33,982 nt of DNA from positions 1 through 33,982 of the forward strand of contig CANPWB010000019.1 of assembly GCA_947581925.1 (NCBI GenBank), read 5' to 3'. Shown one piece after another: positions 1 through 6,819 of this stretch (the first letter of the stretch is position 1; the number at the start of each line of letters is the position of its first letter). The notes under the pieces are model-generated. The model did not search any database and had not been told where the DNA came from. It saw only the letters and a program-made list of their open reading frames with translations. Source of the stretch: an uncultured Clostridia bacterium. GTDB lineage: Bacteria > Bacillota > Clostridia > Christensenellales > CAG-917. A program made the position numbers and the translations under genes.

Positions 1-48
1 TCGTAATTATTTTGGGGACCCCGCAATCTCTTATACAGGCGTTAGTAT

Positions 49-70
49 AAAAAAGCGGGCGCAAGCCCGC
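49..70 (-). terminator. Intrinsic terminator, minus strand
   Basis: On the minus strand a 6-bp GC stem (GCGGGC/GCCCGC, 4-nt loop) is followed directly by a run of T. It is oriented to stop transcription coming from the hydrolase gene, although it lies about 575 bp past that stop codon. Confidence 0.6.
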
Positions 71-339
71 GTATCCCAAGCGCAAAAAATAGCGAACTTT
101 ACGAGTATCTTGGAGCATCCTCTTGCTACTTCTTGCATACGAAGTATGTGAAGCGTTAAATTTTTTGCGCGCGGAGTGGCGCAGCATTGTGCGGTGAGCC
201 CTTAAAGACCTTGCTACGCAATGGTCGCGGGCTCTTAGCAAATGCAAGCGCGAGCGCAGCCCCTTCCCGCCCTGCCGCGGCGTAACGCTTGATTTGTGTT
301 TGCGCTCGTAACGTACAGTTTGTCTGGGCGACTTGGGGT

Positions 340-364
340 CCCCGCAAAAAGTATTTTTGTGGGG
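340..364. repeat. Palindrome CCCCRCAAAAA / TTTTTGTGGGG, copy 1
   Basis: An 11-bp inverted repeat with a 3-nt loop; one pair is G-T. The same arms recur at 32682-32712 with a 9-nt loop. Both copies directly follow a GGGGTCCCC palindrome, so this is a recurring module rather than an isolated terminator. Confidence 0.75.
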
Positions 365-380
365 TATAGCTGGGGAGTAC

Positions 381-457
381 TGAGTGCAGTGTGGCGGAAC
401 GTTACGTTCATACTAATACCCAACTCATCGCTGCACGTAACGAAGGGAGAGGTTGGG
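381..457 (+). repeat. Dispersed 77-bp intergenic repeat, copy A
   Basis: By eye this matches the reverse complement of 33906-33982 with two mismatches. Its last 30 bases (428-457) are identical to segments at 24056-24085, 32830-32859 and, reversed, 33906-33935. The segment contains a CCCAAC...GTTGGG stem and CGTTACG/CGTAACG arms, so it can fold. Like the copies at 24056 and 32830, it is followed by a shared tail (about 466-490) containing ACTCCAATGTCTG. Confidence 0.9.
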
Positions 458-644
458 TTTTTCACTCCAATGTCTGAGACATTAACGCTCGACGTGCTTG
501 AACTTTAGTAACCCTCCGTCCGAGCGTACTTATACACGCTGTCTGCCTTGTCCGAGCGACTCCGCGGAGCGAGCAATTAACGCACTCCAATGTTCGAGTT
601 CTCCGCGCTTTTCGTGCTTGAGTCTATATGCCGCGAGTTATATC

Positions 645-1619
645 TCATACGTTTTGTATGAGCAGCGCGGTCTGTTTTTGCAGGGGATAGGAGACGAGGG
701 CGGCGGAGTCCAGCTCCTCGCGGCGCATATCCACGCCGACTATGCGGGAATTATTGTAGGTGGTGTAATAATATATGCCCTTCGTCGCGTTGCAGCAAGA
801 GGAGTAGATCGTATGCTCGAAGCCCTTTTCCACTCTGCAGCATCCCATCTGCTGCTCCACGGAGCCGAGGATGTGGAAGAATTGGCTTACGCTCTCGACC
901 TCGCCGTCCCCCGATATGGAGTTGAGCTTTGTGAAGGCGGCTTTGACAAACCTCGACGCAGATGACAAGTCCCCGGGGAGGCCTATCGCGCCCATGCCGC
1001 GGCTGTACGGCGTGAGGGCGAAGTCCTGCGCGAAACGGCTTACGGGTTCCTCGCGCGTGACGTTGAGATAGGTCGCAAGATTTGTCATGTGGAAGTCGAA
1101 TGTAGGGTTGTTTGTGAGTATGCCCACGGGATCGTCGTACACCTTCAGCCCGTCCTTCATAGGCTCGACGACTATGCTCTCGTCCTTGTCGGATATGAGC
1201 CAGTGCAGGGGAGAATGGGGCAGCGCGGGCGAGAAATTTTCGTCGTATATGTTGAGATTTTCAAGTTTTTTCCGTGCGTCCTTCACGCTTTTGCAGTCGC
1301 AGAGGATGTAGGGGATAAACTCAAAAGGCGCGACGTTCGTCATATTTTCGGCTTTCGGCGGATAAAAAGCGTTTGACGGGAAGTTCAGCCCCGCGACGCT
1401 CAGCCCCGCCTCGTTCGTTGCGTCATAATAGAGCGGATAGCCGTCCTGTACGAACGCCATGCCTATCATCGCGAGGTGGCTCACGCTCTCGCCCGCCGCG
1501 CGGAATTTGAACGGGAAGTTGCGCGGAGTCACCGTGACCGTCTCGTTGTAGGAGTATTCATAGTCGAGATTTCTTCCGAAATAAAAGTCCTTTGTCTTAA
1601 ATGTTGCCGCTGTGCACAT
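645..1619 (-). CDS. Choloylglycine hydrolase family protein (bile salt hydrolase / penicillin V acylase type)
   Basis: This 324-residue Ntn hydrolase would cleave a linear amide bond, such as the glycine or taurine amide of conjugated bile salts. The chosen ATG gives Met-Cys, so removal of Met exposes the nucleophile Cys2; a GGAGG site lies 7 nt upstream, whereas the longer frame has neither. Family residues are visible: Arg16 and Asp19 in GRNLD, the Asn in NEAGLSVAGLN, the TNNPTFD motif, and the late Arg in SSASRF. Length matches Gram-positive bile salt hydrolases. There is no signal peptide, so it should be cytoplasmic. The gene appears monocistronic with its own promoter (1661-1689). Penicillin V acylase or another N-acyl amide hydrolase is possible; family membership is firm, substrate is inferred. 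The stop codon sits inside a 7-bp inverted repeat (644-662). Confidence 0.93.
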   Translation of the reverse strand: MCTAATFKTKDFYFGRNLDYEYSYNETVTVTPRNFPFKFRAAGESVSHLAMIGMAFVQDGYPLYYDATNEAGLSVAGLNFPSNAFYPPKAENMTNVAPFEFIPYILCDCKSVKDARKKLENLNIYDENFSPALPHSPLHWLISDKDESIVVEPMKDGLKVYDDPVGILTNNPTFDFHMTNLATYLNVTREEPVSRFAQDFALTPYSRGMGAIGLPGDLSSASRFVKAAFTKLNSISGDGEVESVSQFFHILGSVEQQMGCCRVEKGFEHTIYSSCCNATKGIYYYTTYNNSRIVGVDMRREELDSAALVSYPLQKQTALLIQNV

Positions 1620-1660
1620 ATGCGCCTCCGAAAGTTTTGTCCGAGAATGTCGGCAATATG

Positions 1661-1689
1661 ATAATACCACTTTCGGCGCGTTTGTTCAA
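1661..1689 (-). promoter_or_regulatory. Promoter of the choloylglycine hydrolase gene
   Basis: On the minus strand TTGAAC (1684-1689), a 17-bp spacer and TATTAT (1661-1666) form a good sigma-A-type promoter. The predicted start near 1654 leaves a leader of about 35 nt containing the GGAGG site. Confidence 0.7.
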
Positions 1690-2026
1690 TGCTCCAAAAA
1701 ATTTTTGAAAATTATGTTTTCTCATACGGTCGTCGCGTCGCTCAAAAATGCGCGATTTCTCGCGATAGGTATCAAATTTCGGACAAACCGAGCAAAAAAT
1801 CGCTCGTTATGTCGTACAGCTTGCACAATCGTTGCTCCGCTCACGACTTTTTTTGATAAGCAAGTATATGTTTGACTTCGTTAGATATACATTTATAAAC
1901 AAACAGATGAGGCTTTCGCTCTGCGTGCGGGAGCTGCATCCGCTGTCGGCCATGCCGCTACCGCTCCCGTATGTGCTGCGAAGCGGCGGAGACCCCCGCT
2001 TTACAGATTTTTTGTGTCATGCAATG
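1690..2026. other. Intergenic region with two possible hairpins, no gene seen
   Basis: No open frame here has a ribosome binding site or recognisable protein. At 1928-1969 CGGGAGC and GCTCCCG pair around an inner CGGC-cat-GCCG hairpin. At 1981-2001 AAGCGG pairs with CCGCTT, followed about 5 nt later by a T-run. This could be a small structured RNA on the plus strand or just downstream structure of the minus-strand gene pair; the sequence does not decide. Confidence 0.35.
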
Positions 2027-2254
2027 CTATTTTGGATATCTGTCCAAAGGGACAAAATCGTGCACCTTCAAATCGTTTTCATACACCATAATATCCGCAA
2101 TATCTTTGCCGGTGTAAAACTCGGAGAATATGACCTGCCATTTGCCGTCTATTGCTTCTTTTGACATAACAGCTCCAAAATCGCCACGTTTTACTCCTGC
2201 TTTCAAATATGCCGGCTTTTCTACGATCAGTTCCACCAAATCAAGATATTTCAT
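2027..2254 (-). CDS. DUF4926-like small protein, probable immunity partner
   Basis: A 75-residue cytoplasmic protein with a start supported by AAGGTG a few bases upstream. It opens with LDLVELIVEKP and carries a GDFGAVMSKEAIDGKW core and a DIADIMVYENDLKVHDFVP end, resembling DUF4926 proteins, small beta-rich proteins often found beside toxin domains. It lies 16 bp downstream of the 2271-2801 gene on the same strand, in the toxin-then-immunity order. Both genes are clearly more AT-rich than their neighbours, suggesting recent acquisition. The family is assigned from memory of the motif pattern; the immunity role is inferred. Confidence 0.6.
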   Translation of the reverse strand: MKYLDLVELIVEKPAYLKAGVKRGDFGAVMSKEAIDGKWQVIFSEFYTGKDIADIMVYENDLKVHDFVPLDRYPK

Positions 2255-2270
2255 TTGTCACCTTCTAATC

Positions 2271-2801
2271 TCAAAGTGGAGTATTATTTGTTATCAGACC
2301 TTTTGCTCTAACCATCCATCCGGAAGTAAAAACAATTTGCCTGTTATTTCGCATAAATTTAATATCGATATTTATTCTTTGTCCTCTTGAATCGAGTTTA
2401 CCAAGTTGATAATTACCTTTGCAATATTCCGCCTGTGCCTGATGTTCATACTCCTTTTTCAGGTATGTAGCATCTTCAATTGTAAAACCTAACGTCTCAT
2501 ACAATTTTCTCTTTCCATTCCATGAATATTTATCGGCAAAAATGTATCCCGTGAATTTATCCAACGGACATTCTGCTTTTGTGTTGTCACAATTTGGCGT
2601 AGGTATTTGAACCATATAGCAATGACAATTGTTATGTTGAGGGTGTTTGGGCTTTTTCATATCCAAAAACCAACACTTATCAAGGGCAACACATGTAGAA
2701 CAATGTATTAAGCCTATACTACGATGCCGCCATTCTATCCATCTTGTAAAACGTATATTTCCTGTTTCATCCAACTTTATTAACTCCTCGAATATGCTCA
2801 T
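2271..2801 (-). CDS. Putative polymorphic-toxin-like protein (minor-capsid cysteine motif plus DUF6883-like end)
   Basis: A 176-residue protein with a clear AAGGAG site before the start. Residues 34-61 carry Cys34, Cys37, Cys59 and Cys61 in the order C-x2-C-x3-D...HP...CHC, like the cysteine cluster in phage Mu F/SPP1 gp7-type minor head proteins. The C-terminal third (YCKGNYQLGKL, then GQRINIDIKF and SGWMVRAKGLITNN) resembles DUF6883, a domain found at the ends of phage-head-derived and polymorphic-toxin proteins. The usual long N-terminal part is absent and no other phage gene is nearby, so it is either a stand-alone toxin module or a remnant. The small gene behind it is its likely immunity partner. 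Biochemical activity is unknown. Confidence 0.55.
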   Translation of the reverse strand: MSIFEELIKLDETGNIRFTRWIEWRHRSIGLIHCSTCVALDKCWFLDMKKPKHPQHNNCHCYMVQIPTPNCDNTKAECPLDKFTGYIFADKYSWNGKRKLYETLGFTIEDATYLKKEYEHQAQAEYCKGNYQLGKLDSRGQRINIDIKFMRNNRQIVFTSGWMVRAKGLITNNTPL

Positions 2802-3095
2802 ATTTATCTCCTTTTTTTGGGTTCAATAAATTCCATACTAAAACGCAATATTTCTGAATTGATTTTATACCTTATGCTTATAGAATTGCAAATTTTTATG
2901 ACAGATTTTTTTGTTCAAATTTGTTTGGAAGTTGCCCAAATTGCGGGAATACATTCTCATGTCGCTCAGGCTTGAAAAATATATTATGCAAGCAATAAAA
3001 CACAGAGTGCGGGGTCTTTCGCTGTTTCAATTTAGATATTGCGCGGAGTGTGGGACGCCATATCAATTTTTAAATTATACCAAACACGGCGCAGG
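2802..3095. other. AT-rich intergenic region upstream of the toxin-like gene
   Basis: This 294-bp AT-rich spacer holds a promoter for the toxin-like gene (2864-2891, minus) and a second TATAAT-like box on the minus strand near 3074-3079. No gene and no convincing terminator for the uvrA-like gene were seen, so read-through is possible. Confidence 0.5.
2864..2891 (-). promoter_or_regulatory. Promoter of the toxin/immunity-like pair
   Basis: On the minus strand TTGCAA (2886-2891), a 16-bp spacer and TATAAA (2864-2869) lie about 60 bp upstream of the toxin-like start codon. Confidence 0.5.
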
Positions 3096-5618
3096 TCACT
3101 CTTTGCGCGTGGACATGTGTTTTTTGAGGTATTTGCCCGTTATGCTATGGGGGTCGGTTGTGAGCTCAGCGGGGGTGCCTGTCGCGACTATTTTGCCGCC
3201 CTCTTCGCCGCCGCCGGGACCCATATCTATGACGTAGTCCGCGTTTTTTATGACGTCGAGGTCGTGCTCGATGACGATGACGGTCGCGCCCTTTTCGATG
3301 AGCGAGCGGAAAACGCTCAGCAACACTTTTACGTCGAGGGGATGCAGCCCTATCGTCGGCTCGTCAAAGACGAACACCGTGTCGGACTGCCCCTTGCCCA
3401 TTTCGCTTGCGAGCTTGAGGCGTTGCGCCTCGCCGCCGGACAGCGCGGGAGTCTGCTCCCCGAGGGTGAGATAGCCTAAGCCGAGGTCGTGCAATACGCC
3501 GAGTTTGCGCTTCACCTGCGGCAGGTCGTCGCATGCTTTCAGCGCCTCGTCCACGCTCATGTCCATGAGTTCGGGCAGGGAGTGCGCCTCGCCGTCCTTA
3601 GCCGTCCGTTTCACGAGGCTAGCCTCTTTGCCGTAGCGGGAGCCGCCGCAGTCGGGGCAGGGGATGTCCACGTCGGGCAAAAATTGCACGTCCAAACTTA
3701 TCGTGCCCGTGCCGTCGCAGGTGGGACAGCGCAGTTTGCCCGTATTGTATGAAAAGTCGCCGTCCTTGAGCTTTCTCTCCTTGGCGTCCGCGGTCTTTGC
3801 AAAGACTTTGCGAAGTTCGTCGTGCACGTCCGCGTATGTCGCGACGGTTGAGCGGACGTTTATGCCTATGGGCGCGGAGTCTATGAGTTTGACTTGCGCT
3901 ATGCCGTCCGCGCGTACGCTTTTTACATGCGGAGGAAGGGGCGCGCCCTTTATGTTTGCCTCCAGCGCGGGTATGAGGCTCTCGAGCACGAGCGTAGTTT
4001 TGCCCGAGCCTGAAACGCCCGTCACCGCGGTCAGCCTGCCTTTGGGAATTGACGCAAACAGGGGTTTTACGGTGTGTATTTGTGATGTTGAAAGCTCGAT
4101 TTTGCCAAATGAGAATATTTCTTCGGGCGATGGATGTTCGCCTGTTTCTATGACTTGTTCGCCAGATAGGAACCCTCCGAGTTTGGAGACGGGAGAATTT
4201 TCGATGTCGCAAAGGCTGCCTTGCGCGATTATCTCTCCGCCGTCCGCGCCCGCGCAGGGGCCCAGCTCTATGAAGTGGTCGGCGTGTCTGAGCACGTTGA
4301 CGTCATGGTCTACAAGCACGACGGAATTTCCGTCCGCGATGAGGTCGTCCATGACGCCTTTCAGCCCCTCGAGGTTGGATGGGTGCAAGCCTATGGACGG
4401 CTCGTCGAGGATGTAAAGCACACCTGTGGTGCGATTTCTTACGGCGCGGGCAAGCTGCATGCGCTGCCTCTCTCCCGTGGACAGCGTGGACGAGGCGCGG
4501 TCGAGGGTGAGATAGCCTAAGCCGAGATCCATAAGCCGCTTTGCCGCCCCGTCAAAGGAGTCGCATATGCTCCTTGCCATGGGGCGCATTTCCTCGGGCA
4601 GGGAGTCGGGCACGCCGCGCACCCACTCTATAGCCTCCGTGAGCGTCATAGTGCAGACCTCCGCGAGGGACAACCCTCTCAGCTTTGGAGCGCGGGCGGC
4701 TCCCGAAAGCCTTGTCCCGCCGCAGTCGGGGCATACGTCCGTGCGCAAGAATTTTTCCACGCGTTTCATGCCCTTTTCGTCCTTGACCTTGGACAGCGCG
4801 TTTTCCACGGTGTAGGTGGCGTTGAAATAGGTGAAATCCATATCGCCCATTGCGCCGCTCGTCTTGTTTTGATAGATTATATTCTTTTTGACGGCGGGGC
4901 CGTGGAATACTATGTCGCGCTCCTCGGGGGTCAGCTCCTTGAAAGGGACGTCCGTCCTCACGCCCATAGCGCGCGCTATATCCTTCATGAGCGACCACAT
5001 CAGCGTCTGCCATGGCGCGACCGCACCCTCGTCTATGGAGAGGTTTTCGTCGGGGACGAGGGTGGATTCGTCAACTATGCGCACGACTCCCGTACCGTCG
5101 CACCGCTTGCACGCGCCCTGCGAGTTGAAGGCGAGCTCCTCAGCGCCGGGAGCGAAAAAGCGCTCCCCGCACACGGGACACACGAGCTCCAGCCCCGCCG
5201 CTACGTTGAGGGAGGGCGGCAGGTAGTGCCCGTTTGGACAGCGGTGAGAGGCGAGGCGGGAGAACATCAGCCTCAGGCTGTTGAGGAGCTCCGTCCCCGT
5301 GCCGAATGTGCTGCGTATGCCGGGTACGGCGGGTCGCTGGCGGAGCGCCAACGCCGCTGGGACGTACAGCACCTCGTCCACCTGCGCCTTTTGAGCCTGC
5401 GTCATGCGCCTGCGCGTGTAGGTGGACAGCGACTCCAGATAGCGGCGCGAGCCTTCCGCATACAGTATGCCGAGCGCGAGCGAGGATTTGCCCGAGCCCG
5501 ACACGCCCGCTATGCCCACTATTTCGCCGAGGGGTATCTCGACGTCGATATTCTTCAAATTGTGCACATTTGCGCCGCGCACTATTATCTTGTGCGGCAC
5601 GTCGTTTATGTCTTTCAT
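3096..5618 (-). CDS. UvrA-like ABC ATPase lacking the UvrB-binding domain
   Basis: An 840-residue tandem ABC ATPase of the UvrA family. Visible motifs are Walker A GVSGSGKSS (residues 38-46), the first signature STLSTGERQRMQLARAV, Walker B ILDEPSIGLHP, a second Walker A GVSGSGKTT, signature LSGGEAQRLKLASEM and Walker B VFDEPTIGLHP, plus CxxC zinc pairs (CPVCG, CKRCDGTG, CPDCGG, CPTCDGTG). Canonical UvrA is about 940 residues. Here only about 20 residues separate RCP from CPVCG, where canonical UvrA has over 100 residues forming the UvrB-binding domain. It therefore belongs with the UvrA2-like class, some of which are linked to resistance to DNA-binding compounds, and probably cannot load UvrB. 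No ribosome binding site precedes the ATG; see the promoter at 5625-5653. The symbol uvrA is withheld because this is not the canonical type. Confidence 0.9.
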   Translation of the reverse strand: MKDINDVPHKIIVRGANVHNLKNIDVEIPLGEIVGIAGVSGSGKSSLALGILYAEGSRRYLESLSTYTRRRMTQAQKAQVDEVLYVPAALALRQRPAVPGIRSTFGTGTELLNSLRLMFSRLASHRCPNGHYLPPSLNVAAGLELVCPVCGERFFAPGAEELAFNSQGACKRCDGTGVVRIVDESTLVPDENLSIDEGAVAPWQTLMWSLMKDIARAMGVRTDVPFKELTPEERDIVFHGPAVKKNIIYQNKTSGAMGDMDFTYFNATYTVENALSKVKDEKGMKRVEKFLRTDVCPDCGGTRLSGAARAPKLRGLSLAEVCTMTLTEAIEWVRGVPDSLPEEMRPMARSICDSFDGAAKRLMDLGLGYLTLDRASSTLSTGERQRMQLARAVRNRTTGVLYILDEPSIGLHPSNLEGLKGVMDDLIADGNSVVLVDHDVNVLRHADHFIELGPCAGADGGEIIAQGSLCDIENSPVSKLGGFLSGEQVIETGEHPSPEEIFSFGKIELSTSQIHTVKPLFASIPKGRLTAVTGVSGSGKTTLVLESLIPALEANIKGAPLPPHVKSVRADGIAQVKLIDSAPIGINVRSTVATYADVHDELRKVFAKTADAKERKLKDGDFSYNTGKLRCPTCDGTGTISLDVQFLPDVDIPCPDCGGSRYGKEASLVKRTAKDGEAHSLPELMDMSVDEALKACDDLPQVKRKLGVLHDLGLGYLTLGEQTPALSGGEAQRLKLASEMGKGQSDTVFVFDEPTIGLHPLDVKVLLSVFRSLIEKGATVIVIEHDLDVIKNADYVIDMGPGGGEEGGKIVATGTPAELTTDPHSITGKYLKKHMSTRKE

Positions 5619-5624
5619 ACCGCT

Positions 5625-5653
5625 ATTTTAATCCAACCCGCAGACAATTGCAA
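5625..5653 (-). promoter_or_regulatory. Promoter of the uvrA-like gene, predicted leaderless
   Basis: On the minus strand TTGCAA (5648-5653), a 17-bp spacer and TAAAAT (5625-5630) are followed by exactly 6 nt (5619-5624) and then the ATG. The expected transcription start falls on the A of the start codon, agreeing with the absent ribosome binding site. Confidence 0.6.
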
Positions 5654-5779
5654 ATATAAATATGGAGCCAACTTCTTTTTTATTTATACCTGTAATTTAT
5701 ACAAAGACCAATTATTTTCCCGAGCACAACCTGAAAAAAGATTGAAAAACCCGCGTTTTCGCCCTTTTGCAAGGATTTT

Positions 5780-5808
5780 TTGACAATAATTTAATTCGGT
5801 GTTATACT
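5780..5808 (+). promoter_or_regulatory. Promoter of the release-factor/helicase array, predicted leaderless
   Basis: A perfect TTGACA (5780-5785), a 17-bp spacer and TATACT (5803-5808), then 6 nt to the ATG at 5815. Transcription should begin at or within a base of the A of the ATG, and no Shine-Dalgarno sequence is present. It sits about 125 bp from the divergent uvrA-like promoter. Confidence 0.75.
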
Positions 5809-5814
5809 CAACCT

Positions 5815-6819
5815 ATGCGCGATATTTATGCGGATATAATAGAGGCGGCGAGGAAGGCGACGGCGGAGTTTGATAAGACGGCGGAGCTTTTGGAGTATCC
5901 CGAAGTGCAGGCGGACAAGGCGTATTATCTGTCCATCCTGTCCCGTTTTAACGCGCAAAAATCGCTCATAGACAAGCTTTCGGAGCTTGAATGCGCCTTG
6001 CGGGAGCAGGATGAGGCGCGCCTCCTCTTAAAAGAGGCGAAAAGCGCGGACGAGAAGGACGCGCTGTACGGAGAGATATCCACGGCGGAGCGAGCGGCAA
6101 AAAAGGCTGCGGGCGCGCTTGCGGACGCTTTGGGGCGCAGGCATGTGACAGAGCGGGCGTATTGCAGGTTCAAATTCGGCGCGCGCGGCAGCAAATTCGG
6201 CGCTCCGCTATATGCAGGGATCAAGGCATATCTTCTTGCATGCGGCGCTAAGATAGAGAATGAAAAAATTACGGAGACAAAGGACGGCGGAGGCACGGAT
6301 ATGTCCTTTTTCGCGGAGGGTGAGGACGTTTTGGCAAAACTCATGCCGCTCACGGGCGCGCACAAAGTTTTTTGCGCGCACGCTAAAAGCGAGGATCTTT
6401 GTATAGCGGCGACGCCCTGCGCCGAAGAGGAGCCGATATCCGATAAGGATATCAAGATAGACCTGTTCCACTCAAGCGGGGCGGGCGGGCAGAACGTCAA
6501 CAAAGTGGAGACGGCGGTGCGCGTCACGCATATTCCTACGGGGACTGTCGTGGTGTGCCAGGACGAGAGGAGCCAGCTAAAAAACAAACAGCGCGCCGTC
6601 GAGACGCTAAAAAAGAGGATGAAGGATGCGCGCGCGGCGACTGAAAAGGAGAGGATGGAGGCGGATATCGCGGCTCAATTCCGCAAAAAGAATACGCCGA
6701 TATCCTTTGACCTTGACGACATGACGATGACGGACGCGCGGCTCAAGGCATACGCCCGCGCGGCATTCCCGCTTGAGGATATAGCGGCATATATCAACGG
6801 ACTTTGCGCATTATGTTAG
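5815..6819 (+). CDS. Divergent class-I release factor homologue (GGQ protein without PxT/SPF codon-reading motif)
   Basis: A 334-residue protein, near the 350-365 of RF1/RF2. It has a helical N-terminus, a degenerate PCRF domain and an intact peptidyl-tRNA hydrolysis domain: SSGAGGQNVNK with GGQ at 224-226, then ETAVRVTHIPTG, CQDERSQLKNK and a basic helical tail. It can plausibly cut the nascent chain from tRNA on the ribosome. Where RF1 reads PxT and RF2 SPF, after the HRV-like segment (HKV, 183-185), this protein has AHAKSED (188-194). Standard stop-codon decoding is therefore doubtful, and a rescue factor or specialised hydrolase is more likely; a separate prfA/prfB would be expected elsewhere. 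The start is set by the promoter geometry; the gene overlaps the helicase by 7 bp. Confidence 0.85.
   Translation: MRDIYADIIEAARKATAEFDKTAELLEYPEVQADKAYYLSILSRFNAQKSLIDKLSELECALREQDEARLLLKEAKSADEKDALYGEISTAERAAKKAAGALADALGRRHVTERAYCRFKFGARGSKFGAPLYAGIKAYLLACGAKIENEKITETKDGGGTDMSFFAEGEDVLAKLMPLTGAHKVFCAHAKSEDLCIAATPCAEEEPISDKDIKIDLFHSSGAGGQNVNKVETAVRVTHIPTGTVVVCQDERSQLKNKQRAVETLKKRMKDARAATEKERMEADIAAQFRKKNTPISFDLDDMTMTDARLKAYARAAFPLEDIAAYINGLCALC

Larger units (their letters stand above)
1..644. repeat. Repeat-rich intergenic region A
   Basis: No credible gene lies here; the short open frames have no ribosome binding site and run through repeats found elsewhere in the window. It contains a segment (1-22) shared with 23924-23945, GGGGWCCCC palindromes at 14-22 and 335-343, a hairpin at 340-364, the 77-bp repeat at 381-457, and a 57-bp block (518-574) that also occurs at 23815-23871. 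A stretch at 600-635 resembles 24113-24140. The region appears to be a mosaic of short dispersed elements. Confidence 0.75.

Noticed and set aside
498-965. Open frame antisense to the hydrolase gene
   Set aside because: It lies opposite the well-supported Ntn hydrolase gene and runs into repeat sequence; no ribosome binding site.
3619-5013. Long open frames in other frames within the UvrA-like gene
   Set aside because: They are shadows of the GC-biased coding frame; both ATPase halves are intact in the assigned frame.
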